DNA of 24,702 bases, taken from Candidatus Omnitrophota bacterium (GTDB lineage: Bacteria; Omnitrophota; Omnitrophia; Omnitrophales; Aquincolibacteriaceae). The notes under the pieces were generated by a model. That model saw only the letters and a program-made list of their open reading frames with translations. It made no database searches and had not been told where the DNA came from. The DNA is taken from contig JAHFHB010000001.1 of assembly GCA_023247135.1 (NCBI GenBank), positions 1 to 24,702 of the forward strand, in the 5' to 3' direction. This document shows, in pieces, positions 15,450-22,129 of the stretch; position 1 is the first letter of the stretch, and every line of letters starts with the position of its first letter. Made by a program: the position numbers and the translations under genes.

Positions 15450-16334
15450 TTAGGCGGCGGTGCGCGCGGCCAGGATCATGGAGTTAGGGGTGCGTTTCAG
15501 GTCGTGGGCGAGGTTCAATTTCGACCCAATAAAAATCACCCATTTGCTCGGGTCCCACTGGTACCAGCGGATGCCGTTGCGGTAATCATTAGGAAATTTA
15601 TGGTGAAAATTATGGTAGCCTTCGCCATTGGTAAGGAATGCGCCCAGCCAATGATCGCGCGCTGAAATTGTTTTGTCGTAGGGCCGGGAGCCCACCATGT
15701 GCGCGTAGGAATTAATGAAAAACGCCGAATTGGCAACCAAGGCCATGCGCAGGCAGATCGTCATGATGTAAACGCCCAACGGATGCCCCATCCAGAACCC
15801 GATGGCCATGGGGATGATCATGCCGGCACCCACCGACCAAATGCTGTACCAGTGATGCTGATGCATCACCAGTTTGGAAGATTTCAGGTCCGGCACATTG
15901 TCATAATTGACGCGGTGCTTATAAAATAAAATCCAGCCTACATGGGCATACCAAAAACCCTTGCTGATGTCATAAGGGTCTTGGGGAGTATCCGTGAACT
16001 GGTGGTGCTGGCGGTGCTGCGAAGACCATTTAAGGGCCGATTGCTCAAAAGTTGCGGCGCCGAAAAAGAGCAGAAGAAACCGGAACAGGGTATTGGTCTT
16101 GTAGGTCACATGCGAGAAAAGCCGGTGATACCCTACGGTGATCGCCAGGCTGGTGCAGACGAAATAGACCGACAAAAGAAACCACTCAGCTTTGGTTACG
16201 CCGTAGTGCCAGATGTAGAGAGGGGTGCCGATCAGGCCCACGCCGTGAATAATGATGAAGAAAATAATGCCGACCCAGCGGATCTGATGTTCCGGGATGG
16301 GGTAAAGTCCGCGGGTAGATTTGATTTTAGCCAT
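15450..16334 (-). CDS. Membrane acyl-CoA fatty acid desaturase (third paralogue), first gene of the arsenic operon
   Basis: Delta-9-type di-iron desaturase of 294 residues. The His boxes are HRLFSH (H70, H75), HRQHH (H107-H111) and GEGYHNFHH (H241-H245), with NSYAH at 208-212. It is most like the second paralogue (shared HRQHHQFTDT, KFPNDYRNG and the WDPSKW end). The ATG at 16334 was chosen; an in-frame TTG two codons upstream is less likely. GAAGG lies about 9 bases before the ATG. arsC starts 23 bp downstream, so the desaturase and the arsenic genes probably share a transcript. A role in keeping membrane order under oxyanion or oxidative stress is only a suggestion. Confidence 0.93.
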   Translation of the reverse strand: MAKIKSTRGLYPIPEHQIRWVGIIFFIIIHGVGLIGTPLYIWHYGVTKAEWFLLSVYFVCTSLAITVGYHRLFSHVTYKTNTLFRFLLLFFGAATFEQSALKWSSQHRQHHQFTDTPQDPYDISKGFWYAHVGWILFYKHRVNYDNVPDLKSSKLVMHQHHWYSIWSVGAGMIIPMAIGFWMGHPLGVYIMTICLRMALVANSAFFINSYAHMVGSRPYDKTISARDHWLGAFLTNGEGYHNFHHKFPNDYRNGIRWYQWDPSKWVIFIGSKLNLAHDLKRTPNSMILAARTAA

Positions 16335-16345
16335 GCTCAACCTTC

Positions 16346-16351
16346 ATTATA
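16346..16351 (-). promoter_or_regulatory. Candidate -10 box for the desaturase-arsC-acr3 operon
   Basis: TATAAT on the minus strand lies 11 bp before the desaturase ATG. No good -35 is found at 16-18 bp spacing. If used, the transcript would have a leader of only a few bases and the GAAGG would be lost, so another start point is possible. Confidence 0.35.
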
Positions 16352-16549
16352 TACCTGCTTTTGGAAGCGAAACGGTCGCGAAAGGGCGCAGGCCTGCATT
16401 TTTGAGGATTTGCGTGCGAGATTTCGAGTCTAACAGCCCGAGAGGGCTCTGGCAAGTAAATCCCATGTAAATCTCATGCCATCTTTAAGACGGTTTTGTA
16501 GACACGGCGGTTTGCGGGAGGCGCCTGGATGCCGATTTTGTATCGTGAA

Positions 16550-16577
16550 ACAATTTTGTCCGGATTGTCAAAATTGT
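16550..16577. promoter_or_regulatory. Palindromic operator candidate upstream of the sigma-54 promoter
   Basis: ACAATTTTG (16550-16558) is repeated inverted as CAAAATTGT (16569-16577) across a 10-bp spacer, centred near -146 relative to the predicted amtB transcription start. That is the usual distance for an enhancer-binding protein site. It does not match the NtrC consensus, so the activator is unknown. Confidence 0.45.
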
Positions 16578-16622
16578 GCAAGGTAGAAAAAGACACATCA
16601 AAAAAATATCAATTTTATAACT

Positions 16623-16667
16623 CCCTGCGAATGAAAGAGTTACCCTGCGAGGGGTATTTGAAACCCC
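16623..16667. promoter_or_regulatory. Direct and inverted short repeats between the operator candidate and the -24/-12 promoter
   Basis: CCCTGCGA occurs at 16623-16630 and 16643-16650, exactly 20 bp apart (two helical turns, same DNA face). TACCC/GGGTA (16641-16645 and 16652-16656) and GGGGT/ACCCC (16651-16655 and 16663-16667) form overlapping inverted repeats. They are possible regulator sites for amtB. Confidence 0.35.
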
Positions 16668-16682
16668 GGCAAGCGGCTTAAA

Positions 16683-16698
16683 TGGCATGAGGGTTGCA
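16683..16698 (+). promoter_or_regulatory. Sigma-54 (-24/-12) promoter of the amtB-P-II operon
   Basis: TGGCAT-GAGGG-TTGCA matches the sigma-54 consensus TGGCAC-N5-TTGCW with the GG and GC at the right spacing. Transcription is predicted to start near 16709, about 52 bp before the amtB ATG. Sigma-54 control of ammonium transport genes by NtrC-type activators is well established. Confidence 0.85.
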
Positions 16699-16760
16699 TT
16701 AGCGAGCCCAACGAGCGGGGTCATAAGGGGCCCCGCGCCAGTTTACAACAGGAGGATTCT

Positions 16761-18320
16761 ATGAGGTTAAATGGAGTGAAGTTCTGGGTGTTTCTGGGAT
16801 TGTTTGCAGCCAGCGTGCTGCTCCCGGGAATCGCTTTGGCCGCACCGTCAGCTGCGGATCCGAGCGGAGCCAATACGGGAACGGCGGCGGATATTACGGC
16901 GGCAGTTGCCGGTGCACCGACATTGGCAGAAGTGGCCGCGACTGTTGGGCACAACAAAGTGGCCATTAACTTTGTCTGGACGTTGATCACGGGTTTTCTG
17001 GTCATGTTCATGCAGGCGGGTTTCGCGATGGTGGAATCCGGTTTAACTCGCGCGAAAAATGCCGCGCATACCATGGCGATGAACTTCATGGTTTATCCGC
17101 TGGGTATGCTGGGTTTCTATGTGTGCGGCTTTGCGTTTATGTTCGGCGGACTTGGGCCGGTGGCAACACTCGGAGGTTATGCCGGGCTTAACCATGAGTT
17201 CACCATTACGCTTTTAGGTAAATCCTTCGGGCTAATTGGATTGAAGGGTTTTTGTTTGACGGGACAGGCCTATGACGTGGCCTTGTTTGCGCTCTTTCTT
17301 TTCCAGATGGTGTTTATGGACACGACAGCTACGATTCCGACCGGGTCCATGGCTGAGAGATGGAAATACAGCGCATTTTTTATTTACGGTATCTTCGTAG
17401 GCACGATCATTTATCCGATTTATGGTAACTGGGTTTGGGGCGGCGGCTGGCTTGCGACGCTCGGCACCAACTTCGGGTTAGGGCATGGGCATGTGGACTT
17501 TGCCGGTTCTTCCGTGGTGCATATGACGGGCGGTGTGCTGGCGCTTGTCGGTGCGGCTATTCTTGGCCCGCGCATTGGAAAGTTCAATCGCGATGGTTCT
17601 CCGAACGCTATTCCCGGCCACAACATTCCGATGGCGGTCATCGGAACGTTCATTTTGGCTTTTGGCTGGTTTGGATTTAACCCGGGCTCCACTCTAGCCG
17701 GCGGCGATTTAAGAATCGCTGTGGTTGCGACGAATACGATGCTTGCCTCAGCCACAGGTGCGCTTGCTGCGACCTTGTGGATGTGGTGGTTTCGCACCAA
17801 GAAACCGGATCCAAGCATGATGTGCAACGGTTTGCTTGCAGGGCTTGTGGCGATTACCGCTCCGTGCGCCTTTGTCACGGCTCCGATTGCCTGTTTTATC
17901 GGGCTGGTGTCCGGCGTGCTGGTGGTGGAAGCGGTGTTTTTTGTAGAGGGTGTTCTTAAGATCGACGATCCCGTCGGCGCAGTGGCCGTGCATGGTGTCA
18001 ATGGCGCTTGGGGCGTTTTGGCCCTGGGGCTTTTTGCGGATGGCACCTACGGGGATGGTTGGAATGGCGTGGCGGGGACCGTGAAAGGTCTCTTTTACGG
18101 CGATCCATCCCAGTTTACCGCGGAAGTGATTGGCGTTCTTGCCAACGTCGTGTATGTCGGCATTGTAGGCTTTTTGGTCTTCAAAGGTATTGACCTGCTT
18201 GTTGGCAATCGCGTCAAACCTGAGGACGAAATCGAGGGTCTCGATATTCCGGAAATGGGTACGCCCGGTTATGTGGGTGTGAAGCTGGACAAATATTCTG
18301 AAACCCCCATGTCCCGGTAA
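16761..18320 (+). CDS. amtB: Ammonium transporter AmtB
   Basis: This encodes a 519-residue inner-membrane ammonium channel of the Amt/Mep/Rh family. An N-terminal signal peptide (cut near ALA/AP, residue 27) and ~35 Ala-rich residues precede the first channel helix. FMQAGFAMVESGLTRAKN is the family's first hallmark. The twin pore histidines are H254 (SSVVHMTGG) and H411 (VHGVNGAWG), matching E. coli H168 and H318. It is longer than E. coli AmtB (~430) because of the N-terminal part and an insert of about 30-40 residues around 140-170 (LNHEFTITLLGKSFGLIGLKG). The C-tail (DEIEGLDIPEMGTPGY) is the P-II-binding type. A Shine-Dalgarno (AGGAGG) precedes the ATG. The P-II gene follows after 30 bp. 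Confidence 0.97.
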   Translation: MRLNGVKFWVFLGLFAASVLLPGIALAAPSAADPSGANTGTAADITAAVAGAPTLAEVAATVGHNKVAINFVWTLITGFLVMFMQAGFAMVESGLTRAKNAAHTMAMNFMVYPLGMLGFYVCGFAFMFGGLGPVATLGGYAGLNHEFTITLLGKSFGLIGLKGFCLTGQAYDVALFALFLFQMVFMDTTATIPTGSMAERWKYSAFFIYGIFVGTIIYPIYGNWVWGGGWLATLGTNFGLGHGHVDFAGSSVVHMTGGVLALVGAAILGPRIGKFNRDGSPNAIPGHNIPMAVIGTFILAFGWFGFNPGSTLAGGDLRIAVVATNTMLASATGALAATLWMWWFRTKKPDPSMMCNGLLAGLVAITAPCAFVTAPIACFIGLVSGVLVVEAVFFVEGVLKIDDPVGAVAVHGVNGAWGVLALGLFADGTYGDGWNGVAGTVKGLFYGDPSQFTAEVIGVLANVVYVGIVGFLVFKGIDLLVGNRVKPEDEIEGLDIPEMGTPGYVGVKLDKYSETPMSR

Positions 18321-18350
18321 ACTTAACGGATATCGAACGGAGGAAACTTT

Positions 18351-18692
18351 ATGAAACTGATTCAAGCGATTATTAGGCGTGAGAAGCTGATGGCGGTGAA
18401 GGAGGCCCTGGATGCCTTGAGCTGCCCCGGCATGATGATCTGGGAGATCGTAGGCCATGGCAAACAGCAGGGCATCACGGAGCAGTTCCGCGGCCGTGAG
18501 TTCAAGGTAGATCTGCTGCCGAAGACCAAGCTCGAGGTTGTGGCGCATGATTCTCAGGTGGCTAAACTGGTCGATGCGATCCGTAAAGCGGCCTGCACCA
18601 ACAAAATCGGAGATGGAAAGATTTTCATCTCGACGATTGAAGATGCCATCCGCATTCGCACGGGCGAGCGCGGTGATGTGGTTCTCGACTAG
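18351..18692 (+). CDS. P-II nitrogen regulatory protein with Tyr51-to-Phe T-loop
   Basis: Trimeric signal protein that senses ATP/ADP and 2-oxoglutarate and blocks AmtB. It has 113 residues, the usual size. Family signatures are clear: the N-terminal MKLIQAIIRREKL, the T-loop GHGKQQGITEQFRGREF, KVDLLPK, and the C-terminal KIGDGKIFI and IRIRTGERG. Gln39 and Lys58, used for 2-oxoglutarate/nucleotide binding, are kept. Both T-loop tyrosines are replaced (Phe46 and Phe51 in E. coli numbering), so GlnD-type uridylylation at Tyr51 is not possible; position 49 is Arg, so the cyanobacterial Ser49 site is absent too. The gene lies 30 bp after amtB and has its own GGAGG, as in glnK-amtB units. GlnK versus GlnB cannot be settled, so no symbol is given. 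Confidence 0.95.
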   Translation: MKLIQAIIRREKLMAVKEALDALSCPGMMIWEIVGHGKQQGITEQFRGREFKVDLLPKTKLEVVAHDSQVAKLVDAIRKAACTNKIGDGKIFISTIEDAIRIRTGERGDVVLD

Positions 18693-18768
18693 CTTACACG
18701 CACCTCCCGGGGTGTGAAGCGCAGTATCGGAGCACCTGCGACGATGCTAGCTTACACGCACCTCCCGG
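18689..18768 (+). repeat. Pair of 22-bp direct repeats after the P-II gene
   Basis: Identical 22-base copies lie at 18689-18710 and 18747-18768 (start CTAGCTTACACG, end CACCTCCCGG), 58 bp apart. The first copy contains the P-II stop codon (TAG). Each is followed by a GTGTGAA or CGTGAA tail that can fold back on the CACG within the copy. Origin unknown: a local duplication or a small dispersed repeat. Confidence 0.8.
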
Positions 18769-18805
18769 CGTGAATGACACAACGCCAACAGTAGAGTACA
18801 AGTAT

Positions 18806-18846
18806 TACAGCAAGGCCAACGCGTCCGGAGCGTTGGCCTTGTTGTA
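18806..18846. terminator. Long stem-loop terminator between convergent operons
   Basis: A 17-bp stem (18806-18822 with 18830-18846, one G-U; inner part CAAGGCCAACGC/GCGTTGGCCTTG) closes a 7-base loop (GTCCGGA). It lies between the P-II gene (+) and the aminotransferase gene (-), ending 8 bp before the latter's stop. The tracts on both sides are only moderately T-rich, but position and strength suggest a two-way terminator. Confidence 0.75.
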
Positions 18847-18853
18847 TTATGGG

Positions 18854-20020
18854 TCAGTTTAGTCCGAGCTTCAATCGCCCGAGCCCTTGATGCATTTTGT
18901 CGGGCGGGATGAGCAGACTCACCACGAGATAGGATTTTTCGGCAGGCAAGTCAAAAAGATAGCCCGGGTGCAGGGCGGTTTGAAAGTTTTCCAAAAAATA
19001 GAGGGCCCACTCCTCATCCGGCTTATCCGCCGGCATCTCCAGAACCGAAGTCCAGCCGCCAGAACCCTTGGACAGCTTGATCCGCGTGTGCGTGCCGAAT
19101 GCTTTTTCCAGCAGGGCGCGATTCTCCCGAATCCGGCTGCGAATCTCGCCGCAGATGGCCTCTTCGCGGCCGAACCAGAAAGGCAGTGCGTTTTGAATGG
19201 GCGTGCTGGCCGAAAGATAAGTGTCTGAAATGATTTCAAGGCGCCGGCAGGCTTCGCGGCGCAGGGCTTCAGGGCCCGTGACCACGATCCAGGAGAGTTT
19301 CATCTGCGGCAGACCAAGAATTTTTGAAATGCCGCTGAGGGTGAAGGTTAACCCCCGGTTGTTTGAGGCGAAACTTTCAAAACGATCCTGTGGGCCCCAG
19401 GCAAAATCAAAGAAAACTTCATCCGCAATGATCGGCGTTGCAAAACGCGTGCAAAGATCAATCAGCGCCGCGCGTTCCTCGGCTGCGGCATAATTCCCCG
19501 TTGGATTTGCGGGATGCACCAGCATGAGCGCTTTGGTTTCCGCCGTGAGCAGGCCGGCCAGCGTTTTGAGGTCTGTGCTCCAACCGTTGCGATCGCAAAG
19601 CGGATAACGTTCCAGTGTTAGATCATTGAGGCCCGCCAAGTATTCGATCAAGGGATAGCCCGGCGCCGGGGCCAGAACGCGATCGCCTGCGTCAGCCAGC
19701 AATTTAAAGACGAACGTGTAGGCTTCGCTGGTGTTAGCGGTGATAAAAATCTGGTCAGGAGAAACCGTCACCCCCCGGCGCGCGTAGTAAGCGCAGATGC
19801 TTTGGCGCGCTTCAGGCAGGCCGTGAGCATCGGGCTGATAAAGCAGATTCTGCGGACTTTGAAAACCTTGCAGGAGTGCAGGCGCCAGGTAGCGGAATCC
19901 GCAGAGCGTGGGATTGGAAACGGTCAGGTCAATAAAATCCGGCGCTGTTTTTATGCGTTCCAGCGCCTGCGTGAGCGCATTCGGGGCCGTGTTCCAGTTT
20001 GTGCGTTTCGCAAAAGTCAT
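18854..20020 (-). CDS. PLP-dependent aminotransferase, class I/II
   Basis: This encodes a 388-residue fold-type I aminotransferase. Visible cofactor residues are the Schiff-base Lys233 in SGISKILGLPQMK, Asn172 in HPANPTG, Asp200 in IADEVFFDF (pyridine-N ligand), and the N-terminal YQPDAHGLPEAR block, all typical of the aspartate/alanine aminotransferase group. The ATG at 20020 starts the conserved sequence and overlaps the radical SAM gene stop by 4 bases (ATGA); a longer frame to 20149 would lie inside that gene. It is the last gene of the glycosyltransferase-radical SAM-aminotransferase operon. The amino acid used is not evident; the GLPQMKLSW context resembles alanine/aromatic-type enzymes. 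Confidence 0.9.
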   Translation of the reverse strand: MTFAKRTNWNTAPNALTQALERIKTAPDFIDLTVSNPTLCGFRYLAPALLQGFQSPQNLLYQPDAHGLPEARQSICAYYARRGVTVSPDQIFITANTSEAYTFVFKLLADAGDRVLAPAPGYPLIEYLAGLNDLTLERYPLCDRNGWSTDLKTLAGLLTAETKALMLVHPANPTGNYAAAEERAALIDLCTRFATPIIADEVFFDFAWGPQDRFESFASNNRGLTFTLSGISKILGLPQMKLSWIVVTGPEALRREACRRLEIISDTYLSASTPIQNALPFWFGREEAICGEIRSRIRENRALLEKAFGTHTRIKLSKGSGGWTSVLEMPADKPDEEWALYFLENFQTALHPGYLFDLPAEKSYLVVSLLIPPDKMHQGLGRLKLGLN

Positions 20021-21123
20021 GACGCAATAGATTTTCCGGCGCGATCGAGGAGGGCGCAGACATCCTGTTTGGTGACGGGCTTGCCGAACACGCGTTCCCA
20101 GACCTCCGGGGATTCCATCGAAAGGTAAATCGTCACCGCCGGCGCCCATTGGCGGATGAGACTCACCGCCTGCTGATAAATTTCAATGCGGCGCGGCTTG
20201 AAGTAGCGCAATTTACCGTCCATGCCGGTGATCCATTCGGCGTCGGCAGCATCCGATTTTGGAAAACGCTCTTCCATGATTGGCTTCAGCTGGGGCATCA
20301 TGCGCAGGCAGCCCAGGCTGACCCAGGCGATTTTTTCGTGAGGCACGGCCGTGAAGATTTCGCGAAAAACTTCCGCGTATTCTTTTTCCCAATCCGGATA
20401 ATCCAGGATCGGATCGAAGTGAAAAGCGACGCGCCAGCCCGGCCTTGCGGCCATTTCTTCGGCGCAGGCCAGGCGTTCTTCAAGCGTGGCGCACTTGTGT
20501 TCTTCCTGCTGCTGCACGCGCCGTGAATTCATGGACCATGACACGATCGCTTTGCCTGCGGGATTCAGGGCTTTAAGCCGTTCGATATTCGAACTTTTTG
20601 TTTTGAGTTCCAGCACGGCATTTTTTTGCCGGGCAAAAAATGGCACGAGGATTTCTGAAAATCCAGTGAGGTGGTCCAGGGAAAGAGAGTCGGCCAATTG
20701 TCCCGTGCCGATGCGAAAAAACCGGTCCGGATTGGAGGCGAGCACGGCTTCGAGATTAAACAGCATTTCCTCGATGTTCACGAACACGGTCAGAAGGGGA
20801 TTGGTGAGATACGCCTGCAGGATGCAGTAACTGCATTCCAGATCGCAGCCTTCGGCGACATGCAGGGTGAAATAATCGCACGACAGGTACTGTGCGGCTT
20901 CCGGGAAAGGTTTGAAGGACCGGCCTTTATCATAGGCTAAAAAAAGAAGGCGCTTGCCTTCCCCGATGGGGTCGCGGTGCGTGCGGATTTCCGCCATCAA
21001 CGCATGGGCGTTTTCTATTTCTTCACAGGGCACCCCCGGCAGGCGAGTGAGGATTTTTTCAGTGAGCGGGTAGGGCCTGGCGGCTTTCTCGATGTAAATC
21101 TTCTGGGGTTTGTAGAGCACCAT
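20017..21123 (-). CDS. SPL-family radical SAM protein (spore photoproduct lyase-like)
   Basis: This encodes 368 residues from MVLYKPQKIYIEK. The radical SAM cluster motif CX3CX2C is at C93, C97 and C100 (EGCDLECSYC). The SPL-like blocks LTNPLLTVFVN and FEP/HFDPI (VAFHFDPILDYPDW) are present. True spore photoproduct lyases carry a catalytic Cys in an 'EAACTSD' motif; the aligned part here reads IGTGQLADSL with no Cys, so thymine-dimer repair of the spore type is unlikely. The ATG at 21123 was chosen because the upstream residues (GATLRMTRP) come from a repeat element. A 4-base overlap couples it to the aminotransferase. The reaction is unknown. Confidence 0.85.
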   Translation of the reverse strand: MVLYKPQKIYIEKAARPYPLTEKILTRLPGVPCEEIENAHALMAEIRTHRDPIGEGKRLLFLAYDKGRSFKPFPEAAQYLSCDYFTLHVAEGCDLECSYCILQAYLTNPLLTVFVNIEEMLFNLEAVLASNPDRFFRIGTGQLADSLSLDHLTGFSEILVPFFARQKNAVLELKTKSSNIERLKALNPAGKAIVSWSMNSRRVQQQEEHKCATLEERLACAEEMAARPGWRVAFHFDPILDYPDWEKEYAEVFREIFTAVPHEKIAWVSLGCLRMMPQLKPIMEERFPKSDAADAEWITGMDGKLRYFKPRRIEIYQQAVSLIRQWAPAVTIYLSMESPEVWERVFGKPVTKQDVCALLDRAGKSIAS

Positions 21124-21129
21124 GGGCCG

Positions 21130-21219
21130 TGTCATCCTGAGCGTCGCGCCCACCTGCCGGCGAGGCAGGAAGGATCTCCGAGATTCTTCGCCTTGCCTGC
21201 GGCATGGCTCAGAATGACA
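21130..21219. repeat. REP/MITE-like palindromic repeat in the 3' end of the glycosyltransferase gene
   Basis: The 90-bp element has 13-bp inverted ends (TGTCATCCTGAGC and GCTCAGAATGACA, one mismatch). Inside it carries two hairpins: CCTGCC/GGCAGG, and AAGGATCTC/GAGATTCTT with one mismatch at the tip. The 'GTCATxCTGAGC...GCTCAGAATGAC' form is a widespread non-autonomous bacterial repeat type. It lies exactly between the radical SAM start and the glycosyltransferase body. It supplies the last ~28 codons and stop of the latter. Only one copy is in this window. Confidence 0.8.
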
Positions 21220-21998
21220 GAGTTACCGTATTTCACGGCGCCAGCCGCAAAAATAGTTTCTTTTTCCGCGAGCATTTTTGCGGCGGCCTGTGTTTGGGTT
21301 TCATTCAAGACGCCGGAACCCAGGATTTTTTTTAGCGCATAAATGCGAAAACGGTCCATGGCCTGAAATTCACGCGAGCGTTGATCCGCATGCCCGCCGT
21401 ATTTGACCACATGCGGTTTTGCAATCAATCCCACCGGATATTGCGCCGCGATGCGCAGCCACAGATCATAGTCCTCGCAGGCAGGCAGCGATTCATCGAA
21501 TCCGCCCGTTTCTTCAAAAAGTGTTTTTTCAAGCATGACCGCTGAAGGGCTGATGACGCAAAGCGGCAGGCATTTTTCAAAAATATTCCCGCCGAATTTC
21601 TGATGTTTTTTCATGGGGTTGACGCGGATGCCGTTTCGGATCCAGATTTCTTCAGTCTGGCAAATGCGATAGTCCGGGCGGGATTTAAAAAAATCCAGCT
21701 GGGCTGCCAGCTTGGCGGGCAGCCACTCGTCGTCGGAATCCAAAAAGGCGAGCCAGCGTCCGGCGGCGGCTTTGGCCGCGCGGTTGCGTGCGTAAGACGG
21801 CCCGCGGTTTTCACGCCAGCTTAAGACGCGAATAGCGGAGAATTCCTGCCGGAGAAACTCTGTGGTTCTGTCGGTGGAACCATCGTCGGCCACGAGAATC
21901 TCGAAAGAAGCCTTTTTTTGGGCCAGCACCGACCGAATGGCGCGTTCCAGAAGGCTTTTGCGGTTAAAAGTCGGGATAATCACACTGATGTCAGGCAT
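21132..21998 (-). CDS. Family 2 glycosyltransferase with repeat-derived C-terminus
   Basis: GT-A fold glycosyltransferase (GT2) using a nucleotide-sugar donor, likely in envelope polysaccharide synthesis. It begins with the classic SVIIPTFNRKSLLERAIRS. VADDGSTD follows (D38, D39), and the metal-binding DXD-type region is FLDSDDEW (D87-D90). The acceptor-side motif GGFDESLPACEDYDLWLRI is also present. At 288 residues it is of usual size, but residues ~261-288 (NSVILSHAAGKAKNLGDPS...) are encoded by the 90-bp palindromic repeat, so the natural C-terminus has been replaced or truncated. The catalytic core is intact and activity is likely. It is the first gene of a minus-strand operon. The start has no Shine-Dalgarno and lies a few bases from a predicted transcription start, so it may be leaderless. 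Confidence 0.9.
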   Translation of the reverse strand: MPDISVIIPTFNRKSLLERAIRSVLAQKKASFEILVADDGSTDRTTEFLRQEFSAIRVLSWRENRGPSYARNRAAKAAAGRWLAFLDSDDEWLPAKLAAQLDFFKSRPDYRICQTEEIWIRNGIRVNPMKKHQKFGGNIFEKCLPLCVISPSAVMLEKTLFEETGGFDESLPACEDYDLWLRIAAQYPVGLIAKPHVVKYGGHADQRSREFQAMDRFRIYALKKILGSGVLNETQTQAAAKMLAEKETIFAAGAVKYGNSVILSHAAGKAKNLGDPSCLAGRWARRSG

Positions 21999-22009
21999 GG
22001 TGAGGGCGT

Positions 22010-22037
22010 ACTATAACACAGAAGACAGGCCTGTAAA
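22010..22037 (-). promoter_or_regulatory. Promoter of the glycosyltransferase operon (minus strand)
   Basis: On the minus strand TTTACA (22037-22032), a 16-bp spacer and TATAGT (22015-22010) form a good sigma-70 pair. Transcription would start about 5 bases before the glycosyltransferase ATG, giving a nearly leaderless mRNA. Confidence 0.5.
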
Positions 22038-22068
22038 ACCCCACCCCGCTTGGCTTGAGGAAGCCCGA

Positions 22069-22097
22069 TTGACAGGGCCGGGGAGCCCTTCTATACT
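22069..22097 (+). promoter_or_regulatory. Consensus sigma-70 promoter of the fchA-folD-panB operon
   Basis: TTGACA (22069-22074), a 17-bp spacer and TATACT (22092-22097) form a near-perfect housekeeping promoter. The predicted start is near 22104, 26 bp before the fchA ATG. It diverges from the glycosyltransferase promoter. Confidence 0.85.
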
Positions 22098-22129
22098 AAG
22101 GTTTTGACCCCAAAGCCGAGGTTCCAGGC

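Noticed and set aside
16335..16340. TTG start for the third desaturase
   Set aside because: An ATG two codons later has better spacing to GAAGG; TTG is rarer.
16485..17089. Minus-strand frames across the amtB leader and N-terminus
   Set aside because: No Shine-Dalgarno or domain; the region holds the sigma-54 promoter and operator-like repeats of amtB.
17748..18548. 266-residue minus-strand frame across the amtB/P-II junction
   Set aside because: His-rich and antisense to two certain genes; no recognisable motif.
18689..18768. CRISPR-like direct repeats
   Set aside because: Only two 22-bp copies, the first inside a gene end, and no cas genes; not an array.
21124..21153. Longer start for the radical SAM gene (MGATLRMTRP...)
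   Set aside because: These residues are encoded by or next to the palindromic repeat, and such sequences recur as false extensions; homologous sequence begins at MVLYKPQK.
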